8,425 nucleotides of DNA from the NCBI GenBank assembly GCA_031396305.1, contig JANNKM010000404.1:1-8425 (forward strand), in the 5' to 3' direction. The notes beneath the pieces are model-generated. The model was not told the DNA's origin, searched no databases, and saw only the letters and a list, made by a program, of their open reading frames with translations. Made by a program: the position numbers and the translations under genes. The number at the start of each line of letters is the position of its first letter. Position 1 is the first letter of the stretch. This DNA is from JAEMQF01 sp031396305 (GTDB lineage Bacteria > Pseudomonadota > Gammaproteobacteria > Burkholderiales > Burkholderiaceae_C). This document shows positions 1 through 5,261 of the stretch, in pieces.

Positions 1-33
1 GGGACGGCAGGCTTGCCTATAGATTGCGCCGCA

Positions 34-1770
34 TCAATGGTTGTCGCGTGGGACAAAGGCCCCGCGCTTGCCAACCAGGAAGTCCAGGTCGGCCCCTTCG
101 TCGGCCTGCAGCACATGGTCTACGTACAGCTTCCAGTAGCCCGAAGCCAGCGGCGGCTGCGGCGCCTTCCATGCGGCCAGGCGCTGCGCCATTTCCTCGT
201 CGCTGATGTGAAGCTGGATTTTCCGATGGGGCACATCGAGCTCTATCAGGTCGCCGTTGCGAACCACCGCCAGCGGGCCGCCGGCCGCCGCTTCGGGGGC
301 CGTATGCAGCACCACCGTGCCGTAGGCCGTGCCGCTCATGCGGGCGTCGCTGATACGCACCATGTCGGTGATGCCCTTGCGCAGCACTTTGGGGGGCAGC
401 GGCATGTTGCCCACTTCGGCCATGCCGGGGTAGCCTTTGGGCCCGCAGTTTTTCAGCACGAGCACGCAGCTCTCGTCGACGTCCAGGCTCTCATCGTTGA
501 TGCGGGTGTGGAAGTCTTCGATGTTCTCGAATACGACGGCGCGGCCCTTGTGCACCATCAGCTCGGGTGTGGCCGCACTCGGTTTGATCACCGCACCGCG
601 CGGGGCTAGATTGCCGCGCAGCACGGCGATGCCGGCTTTTTCCTTGAAGGGCTGGGCCAGCGTCTTGATGACGCGCGGATCGAAGTTCTGCGCGTCGGCG
701 ATGTTTTCTTGAACGGATCTGCCAGTGGCCGTGACGTGGCCGAGATGCAGGCTGCCTGAAATTTCCTTCATCACCGCGGGCAACCCGCCCGCATAACAGA
801 AGTCTTCCATCAGGTGCTCGCCGGAAGGCTGAAGATTGAGCAGGCACGGCATCTCACTGCCCAGGCGATCGAAGTCGTCGATCGTCAATTTCACGCCGAT
901 GCGACCGGCAATCGCGATCAGGTGGATCACGGCGTTCGTCGAGCCGCCGATCGCGGCCAGCGTTCGAATCGCGTTCTCGAAGGCTTCGCGCGTCAGGATG
1001 TCGGACAACACCTGGTCTTCATGCACCATCTCGACAATGCGGCGTCCGGCGCTGCGCGCGATCACGTTGCGCCGACCATCCACCGCCGGATACGCGGCGT
1101 TGCCGGGCAGGCCCACGCCGAGCGCCTCGACCATGCTCGCCATCGTCGAGGCCGTGCCCATCGTCATGCAATGGCCGTGGCTGCGGTGCATGCAACTTTC
1201 GGCGTCGAAGAAATCGGCGAGCTTCAGCGTCCCGGCACGCACCTGCTCGCTCATGCTCCACACGCCGGTGCCCGAGCCGAGTTCCTGGCCACGCCACTTG
1301 CCGTTGAGCATCGGCCCGCCCGACACGCCGATCGTTGGCAAGTCAGCGCTCGCCGCCCCCATCAGCAGGCTGGGCGTGGTCTTGTCGCAACCCATCAGCA
1401 GCACCACGCCGTCCACCGGGTTGCCGCGGATGCTTTCCTCAACGTCCATGCTCGCGAGATTGCGATACAGCATCGCCGTCGGGCGCAGCAGTGTCTCGCC
1501 GAGCGACATCACCGGAAACTCGAGCGGAAAGCCACCCGCCTCATAGACGCCGATCTTCACCTGCTCGGCCAGGGTGCGGAAATGCGAGTTGCACGGCGTC
1601 AGTTCGCTGAACGTATTACAGATGCCGATCACCGGCCGGCCGTCGAACTGGTCGTGCGGAACGCCCTTGCCCTTGACCCAGCTGCGATACGCGAATCCAT
1701 CGCGGTCCTGGCGACCGAACCACTGCTGACTGCGCAGGTCCTGGGGCTTCTTGCGGGGCTTGATGCTCAT
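34..1770 (-). CDS. IlvD/Edd-family sugar-acid dehydratase, probably L-arabinonate dehydratase
   Basis: Likely dehydrates a sugar acid such as L-arabinonate to a 2-keto-3-deoxy acid in the cytoplasm, as in non-phosphorylative pentose breakdown. The protein is 578 residues and complete. Family blocks are clear: CNTFSELTPC (51-60), SLGE (89-92), GCDKTTP (127-133), CMTMGTAST (201-209) and ARMSGTAYG (476-484). Cys60, Cys128 and Cys201 fit the [2Fe-2S] ligands of this subfamily. Asp129 and Lys130 fit the Mg site, where the Lys is carbamylated in solved homologues, and Ser479 fits the catalytic base. Length and spacing match, from memory, the characterised Rhizobium L-arabinonate dehydratase within one residue. 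That is why I chose the ATG at 1770 over the in-frame ATG at 1815, which adds 15 unlike residues. Neither start has a strong ribosome site. It diverges from the GrdB-like gene. Xylonate, galactonate or fuconate remain possible substrates. No transporter, aldonolactonase or regulator is in view. Confidence 0.93.
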   Translation of the reverse strand: MSIKPRKKPQDLRSQQWFGRQDRDGFAYRSWVKGKGVPHDQFDGRPVIGICNTFSELTPCNSHFRTLAEQVKIGVYEAGGFPLEFPVMSLGETLLRPTAMLYRNLASMDVEESIRGNPVDGVVLLMGCDKTTPSLLMGAASADLPTIGVSGGPMLNGKWRGQELGSGTGVWSMSEQVRAGTLKLADFFDAESCMHRSHGHCMTMGTASTMASMVEALGVGLPGNAAYPAVDGRRNVIARSAGRRIVEMVHEDQVLSDILTREAFENAIRTLAAIGGSTNAVIHLIAIAGRIGVKLTIDDFDRLGSEMPCLLNLQPSGEHLMEDFCYAGGLPAVMKEISGSLHLGHVTATGRSVQENIADAQNFDPRVIKTLAQPFKEKAGIAVLRGNLAPRGAVIKPSAATPELMVHKGRAVVFENIEDFHTRINDESLDVDESCVLVLKNCGPKGYPGMAEVGNMPLPPKVLRKGITDMVRISDARMSGTAYGTVVLHTAPEAAAGGPLAVVRNGDLIELDVPHRKIQLHISDEEMAQRLAAWKAPQPPLASGYWKLYVDHVLQADEGADLDFLVGKRGAFVPRDNH

Positions 1771-1815
1771 GTGAATGGGATCCGGATCAACAGCTCGGAG
1801 GAAAACGTCGTTCAT

Positions 1816-1821
1816 TATGGT
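1816..1821 (-). promoter_or_regulatory. Candidate -10 element (CATAAT) for the dehydratase gene
   Basis: Reading the minus strand, CATAAT lies about 45 bases upstream of the chosen start at 1770 and matches the sigma-70 -10 consensus at five of six bases. I see no convincing -35 box 16-18 bases further upstream. This is only a weak candidate within the short divergent region 1771-1863, which must hold the promoters for both flanking genes. Confidence 0.2.
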
Positions 1822-1863
1822 CGGAGCTCGCCGCAGCGGGAGCGGGTGCTATCGTTTGTACCA

Positions 1864-2760
1864 ATGAGCGCGGCCGCACCGATTCCCTACCTGAAGCGCA
1901 TTCGCGAGTACTACCAGGCGTTGGGCTACGGCGCGCCTTACGAGTGGCCGAGCTTTGCCGACGTGCCGTTCCAGCCCCTGACCAAGGCCTTGTCGTCATG
2001 CCGCGTCGCGCTGATCACGACGGCTGCTCCCTATCAGCCCGACAAAGGTGACCAGGGTCCCGGTGCCACCTACAACGCCGCGGCCAAGTTCTATGCCGTC
2101 TATTCCGGCGATGCGGCCGGCGACCCGGACCTGCGCATCTCGCATGTGGCCATCGACCGCATTCACACCGACGCCTCGGACATCGCCTCATTTTTCCCGC
2201 TGCGCGCATTGCGCGCCGCTGCTACGCAAGGGCGGATCGCCGGGGTGACGCCACGTTTTCACGGCTTGCCGACGAACCGCAGCCAGCGCACGACGCTCGA
2301 AGTCGACGCCCCGGAAATCGTGGCGCGCTGCAAGGCGGACGACGCCGACGCCGCGGTGCTCGTCGCCAACTGCCCGGTGTGCCACCAAAGCGTTGCACTG
2401 ACGGCGCGCCTGCTGGACGCGAGCGGCGTCGCCAGCGTCGTGCTCGGCTGCGCACGCGACATCGTCGAGCACATCGGCGTGCCACGCTTTGTCTTCAGCG
2501 ACTTTCCGCTCGGCAATGCGGCGGGTAAGCCGGGCGACGTGGAGTCACAGCGCTTCACCCTCGAGCTGGCGCTGGGCCTGCTCGAATCAGCCGCGCATGC
2601 GCGTTGCACGATTCAGTCACCCCAGTCCTGGAGCGAATCGCCCGACTGGAAGCTCGACTACTGCAACGTCGACAGGCTCAGCGCGCAAGAACTGCAGCGT
2701 CGACGCACCGAGTTCGACGCCGGCAAGGCACAAGCGAAAGCGATTCGCGACGCACGCTGA
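1864..2760 (+). CDS. GrdB/PrdB-like protein (glycine/sarcosine/betaine/D-proline reductase selenoprotein B family), Cys form
   Basis: A 298-residue soluble protein with no signal peptide or membrane segment. It resembles the family annotated as selenoprotein B of glycine/sarcosine/betaine/D-proline reductase. The block PFQPLTKALSSCRVALITTA near the N-terminus, GDQGPG (62-67), HTD (101-103) and NCPVCHQSV (169-177) are its signature features. Cys170 and Cys173 followed by His174 form the likely redox site, where the clostridial enzymes carry selenocysteine. No in-frame UGA occurs, so it is a Cys homologue. Clostridial GrdB and PrdB work with partner subunits in Stickland reductions. None is present here, so the aerobic proteobacterial role is unknown: perhaps a thiol-dependent reductase or C-X bond cleaving enzyme. 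The start is uncertain. The ATG at 1864 lacks a Shine-Dalgarno site, and an in-frame GTG at 1846 has GGGAG only 3 bases upstream. It diverges from the dehydratase gene and ends head-to-head with corA across a hairpin-rich spacer. Confidence 0.82.
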   Translation: MSAAAPIPYLKRIREYYQALGYGAPYEWPSFADVPFQPLTKALSSCRVALITTAAPYQPDKGDQGPGATYNAAAKFYAVYSGDAAGDPDLRISHVAIDRIHTDASDIASFFPLRALRAAATQGRIAGVTPRFHGLPTNRSQRTTLEVDAPEIVARCKADDADAAVLVANCPVCHQSVALTARLLDASGVASVVLGCARDIVEHIGVPRFVFSDFPLGNAAGKPGDVESQRFTLELALGLLESAAHARCTIQSPQSWSESPDWKLDYCNVDRLSAQELQRRRTEFDAGKAQAKAIRDAR

Positions 2761-2804
2761 GCCCGCGCGCAAGGGCCCGGTAGGGGCCTTGCGGCTGGCG
2801 AAGG
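2756..2804 (+). repeat. 49-bp intergenic direct repeat, copy 1, with hairpin
   Basis: This copy matches 2838-2886 at 47 of 49 bases, offset 82 bp. Its start overlaps the stop codon of the GrdB-like gene. Bases 2769-2778 pair with 2783-2792 in nine of ten positions, with one G-G mismatch, around loop GGTA. There is no T-run after the stem, so it is not a standard intrinsic terminator. A REP-like extragenic element, or a terminator/mRNA stabiliser between convergent genes, is the likely role. Confidence 0.75.
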
Positions 2805-2825
2805 GCCGATGCGTCTCGCATCGGC
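2805..2825. repeat. Perfect 9-bp inverted repeat (hairpin) between the two direct repeats
   Basis: GCCGATGCG (2805-2813) and CGCATCGGC (2817-2825) are exact reverse complements separated by TCT. The hairpin sits between the two 49-bp repeats and between convergent genes. It could act in either direction to stop or stabilise transcripts. No T-tract follows on either strand, so I do not call an intrinsic terminator. Confidence 0.65.
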
Positions 2826-2837
2826 GCGGCCTGCAAG

Positions 2838-2886
2838 GCTGAGCCCGCGCGCAAGGGCCCGGAAGGGGCCTTGCGGCTCGCGAAGG
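2838..2886 (+). repeat. 49-bp intergenic direct repeat, copy 2, with hairpin
   Basis: Second copy of the 2756-2804 repeat. It differs only at 2863 (A for T, in the loop) and 2879 (C for G). The stem 2851-2860 with 2865-2874 is unchanged, and the loop becomes GGAA, a GNRA-type tetraloop. The start motif GCTGAGC recurs a third time at 2911-2917, next to the corA stop codon, suggesting remnants of a further unit. Confidence 0.75.
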
Positions 2887-2920
2887 CCCAGCCGCGATAC
2901 GAGCGTAAGGGCTGAGCGCG

Positions 2921-3886
2921 TCAAAGCCAGCCGGCGCGACGGAAGCGCCAGTACAGCAAGCCACCTGCGCAAGCGATGATTCCCAACGCCATCGGGTAGC
3001 CATAGACCCATTTCAGTTCGGGCATGTGTTCGAAGTTCATGCCCCAGATGCCCGCCAGCGCTGTCGATACTGCGAAGATCGCCGCCCAGGCGGCCAAACG
3101 CTTCGTCGTTTCCGACTCTTCGATCGTCACCATCGACAGGTTCACCTGGATCGCGGTACCGATGGTTTCGCGGATCGCGTCGATCGAGCCGTTGATGCGC
3201 GTCAGGTGGTCGTGCACGTCACGAAAGTACTCCTGCGTGCTCATGCACACCGCCGGCACGCGCCCACCGTGCAACTTGCTCGCCACTTCAAGCAGCGGCG
3301 CCACGGCGTGGCGCAACACCGTCGCGCGGCGCTTCAGGGTGTACAGGCGCTCGATGTTCAAGCGCGCCGAGCGGGGCGTGAAGATTTGCGCCTCGATGCC
3401 GTCAAGTTCGGTCTCGATCTCGTCCAGCAGCGGGAAGTAGCGGTCCACCACGGCGTCCATCAGCGCGTAGAAGACGAAGCCCGCGCCATGGCGCAGCAGG
3501 TGCGGTTCGCGCTCGCAGCGTTCGCGCACGCCCAGGAAATGCTGGCTGCTGTGATTGCGCACCGAGAGCACGAAGTTCGGACCGACGAAGATCGCCACCT
3601 CGCCCGCGTGCAATTCACCGGCCTCGACTTCGAGCAGGCGCATCACGACAAACACGGTGTCGCCGTACTCCTCGATTTTCGGCCGCTGGTGACCATGGCG
3701 CGCATCTTCCACGGCGAGTTCATGCAGGTTGAACTCCTGCTGCATCTGCGCCAATTCGGCGTCGGTGGCGTCGCGCAGCGCGACCCAGACGAAGCAGTCG
3801 GGGCGCTTGACCCAGTCGCCAATGTCGTCGACCGGTATGTCGGCCAGTTTTCGGCCGTCCTGGTAAGCGACACAGTTGATCAGCAT
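2921..3886 (-). CDS. corA: CorA-family magnesium/cobalt transport protein
   Basis: Inner-membrane divalent cation channel, expected to form a pentamer that takes up Mg2+ (also Co2+ or Ni2+) and is gated by Mg2+ on its cytoplasmic funnel. The protein has 321 residues, normal for bacterial CorA. A large soluble N-terminal region is followed by a long helical stretch rich in Glu, Arg and Leu (about 165-260). Two C-terminal membrane helices follow, at about 262-281 and 296-313. The selectivity signature GMN is at 282-284, followed by FEHMPELKW in the outer loop. Trp replaces the more usual Tyr before GMN. The C-terminus is basic (RFRRAGWL), as expected for the cytoplasmic end. I chose the ATG at 3886, which gives MLINCVAYQDG. 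The reading frame stays open to an ATG at 4021, but the extra 45 residues do not look like CorA. No strong ribosome site precedes 3886. The gene converges on the GrdB-like gene and diverges from apbE, so it is probably transcribed alone. Confidence 0.95.
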   Translation of the reverse strand: MLINCVAYQDGRKLADIPVDDIGDWVKRPDCFVWVALRDATDAELAQMQQEFNLHELAVEDARHGHQRPKIEEYGDTVFVVMRLLEVEAGELHAGEVAIFVGPNFVLSVRNHSSQHFLGVRERCEREPHLLRHGAGFVFYALMDAVVDRYFPLLDEIETELDGIEAQIFTPRSARLNIERLYTLKRRATVLRHAVAPLLEVASKLHGGRVPAVCMSTQEYFRDVHDHLTRINGSIDAIRETIGTAIQVNLSMVTIEESETTKRLAAWAAIFAVSTALAGIWGMNFEHMPELKWVYGYPMALGIIACAGGLLYWRFRRAGWL

Positions 3887-3893
3887 GGAATAG

Positions 3894-3916
3894 GTATCGG
3901 CAATGAGTATCGGCAA
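3894..3916. repeat. Tandem 10-mer GTATCGGCAA, two copies 13 bp apart, next to the corA start
   Basis: GTATCGGCAA occurs exactly at 3894-3903 and 3907-3916 with TGA between. On the corA strand it reads TTGCCGATAC twice, 8 to 30 bases upstream of the ATG at 3886, where a ribosome site would be expected. It could be an operator or a 5' leader element. With only two short copies, chance is not excluded. Confidence 0.4.
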
Positions 3917-4222
3917 AGCAGGGCGTCGAATCTTCTCATGTCGGGCAGCGGACGCCGCCAGCCGTTCAACGAAGCGGGTTCGAATCGCTGCAATCGTCAA
4001 GGGTCTGCTGCGCCTGCTCACATCTGAAGCCTTTGCTCGCAGGGTCGGGACGATCGCTCACCGATTCTTCTGCGACGGCGTGTAAGCCCAGCGTCGTTTG
4101 CCAACTATTTGACGCATCCATTCGACGTTGAGGCTCGAAGATCAGCTCCACCCCCGATTCGCGGGATTGCGCAACCGATGTCGGTCAGGCGCACCCACGC
4201 TTCGTGGCGATGAACCAACCTT

Positions 4223-4226
4223 GGAG
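4223..4226 (+). promoter_or_regulatory. Ribosome binding site GGAG for apbE
   Basis: GGAG lies five bases before the ATG at 4232, which supports that start over the out-of-frame ATG at 4204. Confidence 0.65.
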
Positions 4227-4231
4227 CAGTC

Positions 4232-5236
4232 ATGCAGTTCAGTCTTTCCGCAATGCGTCGGCACTTCGCTGCCTCAGCGTCGGCGCTGCGCTGGGGTGCA
4301 GCGCCGGACGCCTGGCTGAGCCGGGAAGAGACCATCATGGGCACGGCGATCCGCGTCGAGCTGTGGGCGGACGATCCGGACGACGGCGAAGCCGCAATCG
4401 CCGCCGTGATGGCCGAAATGCATCGCATCGATCGGCTGCTGAGCCCGTACAAGGAGCATTCCGAGCTGTCACGCATCAACCGCGAGGCCGCGCAGCGCGA
4501 GGTGCCGGTCGGCGCGGAAACGATGCACCTGTTGCAGCGCTCAGTGCAGTTTTCCCAGATATCCGGCGGCGCATTCGACATCACTTATGCGAGCCTGGGC
4601 CATCTGTTCGACTACCGCCAAGGCGTTCGACCCAGCGACGAGCAAGCGCTGCGGGCACGCCAGGCGATCGGCTGGCAGCACCTGATCCTCGACCCGCAGG
4701 CCAGCACGATTCGCTTTGCGATGGAAGGGGTGCGCATCGATCTCGGCGGTTTCGCCAAGGGCCATGCGGTAGACAACTCGATTGCGACTCTTCAACAGCA
4801 CGGCATTGCCCATGCCATTGTTTCGGCCGGAGGCGACAGTCGTGTGCTTGGCGATCGCCGCGGCCGGCCCTGGACGATCGCAATCCGCGACCCGCGACGC
4901 AGCGATGGCGTCGTCGCCGTGCTGCCGCTGGAGAACGTGTCGATCTCGACTTCGGGCGACTACGAACGCTACTTCGAAGAAGGCGGCGTGCGCTTCCATC
5001 ATCTGATCGACCCGCACACCGGCGAGTCCCCCAGCGCAGTGCGCAGCGTGACCATTCTCGCGCCCGACGGGCTCACCAGCGAGGCACTGTCCAAGACAGT
5101 GTTCGTGCTGGGCGCCAAGCGCGGCTTCGAACTCGTTGAGTCCATGCCGGATGTCGACGCGGTGGTCGTCGACGCGGCAGGGGTCCTGCGCTTCTCGGCG
5201 GGACTGCTGGCAGGCGCTTCGGCGCGCCTGCAGTGA
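4232..5236 (+). CDS. apbE: ApbE-family FAD:protein FMN transferase
   Basis: Transfers FMN from FAD to a Thr or Ser of a target protein, making a covalent flavoprotein, usually at the periplasmic face. The protein has 334 residues, normal for ApbE. Family blocks run in order: MGTAIRVEL (36-44), GGAFDITYASLG (112-123), IDLGGFAKGHAVD (169-181), SAGGDSRVLG (198-207), STSGDYERYF (239-248), HLIDPHTGESP (257-267) and TSEALSKTVFVLG (282-294). The last block is normally DALxT, whose Asp and Thr bind Mg2+. Here they are Glu284 and Lys288, so the metal site may be altered. The N-terminus carries RRHF (9-12), faintly Tat-like, but the hydrophobic stretch is weak and broken by Arg20. There is no lipobox, so export is unclear. 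The start has GGAG five bases upstream. The HzsA-like gene begins 25 bases after the stop, implying an operon. No obvious flavin-acceptor domain is encoded nearby. Confidence 0.92.
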   Translation: MQFSLSAMRRHFAASASALRWGAAPDAWLSREETIMGTAIRVELWADDPDDGEAAIAAVMAEMHRIDRLLSPYKEHSELSRINREAAQREVPVGAETMHLLQRSVQFSQISGGAFDITYASLGHLFDYRQGVRPSDEQALRARQAIGWQHLILDPQASTIRFAMEGVRIDLGGFAKGHAVDNSIATLQQHGIAHAIVSAGGDSRVLGDRRGRPWTIAIRDPRRSDGVVAVLPLENVSISTSGDYERYFEEGGVRFHHLIDPHTGESPSAVRSVTILAPDGLTSEALSKTVFVLGAKRGFELVESMPDVDAVVVDAAGVLRFSAGLLAGASARLQ

Positions 5237-5250
5237 GATTGAATTTCATC

Positions 5251-5255
5251 GGGAG
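5251..5255 (+). promoter_or_regulatory. Ribosome binding site GGGAG for the HzsA-like gene (first start)
   Basis: GGGAG is six bases before the ATG at 5262. A second site, AGGGAG at 5273-5278, is seven bases before an in-frame ATG at 5286. Both starts are therefore well served, and both give a lipoprotein signal peptide, so the sequence does not decide between them. Confidence 0.55.
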
Positions 5256-5261
5256 TTCCAG

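Larger units (their letters stand above)
3887..4231. other. 345-bp intergenic region between divergent corA and apbE
   Basis: I find no convincing gene here. It must carry the corA promoter (minus strand) and the apbE promoter (plus strand), but I see no pair of -35 and -10 boxes good enough to call on either strand. It contains the tandem 10-mer at 3894-3916 and a GGTTCGAATC stretch near 3978-3987 that recalls a tRNA T-loop without a tRNA around it. Short open frames across it are low-quality and probably spurious. Confidence 0.6.

Noticed and set aside
814..1863. Long open frame on the plus strand running into the GrdB-like gene
   Set aside because: It lies antisense to the well-supported dehydratase and gives a His/Arg/Ala-rich low-quality sequence. 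Homology of the GrdB-like protein begins near 1864.
3971..3995. tRNA-like T-arm, GGTTCGAATC
   Set aside because: The flanking bases do not form a proper 5-bp T-stem, and no anticodon arm, D-arm or acceptor stem is found around it.
3887..4021. Longer corA start at ATG 4021
   Set aside because: The 45 extra residues are Arg/Ala-rich and unlike CorA N-termini. MLINCVAYQDG at 3886 gives the normal length.
3026..4027. 333-codon plus-strand frame opposite corA
   Set aside because: Antisense shadow of corA with skewed His/Arg/Val composition and no recognisable domain.
4204..5139. 311-codon plus-strand frame overlapping apbE in another frame
   Set aside because: The product is Arg-rich without motifs, while the frame starting at 4232 contains every ApbE block.
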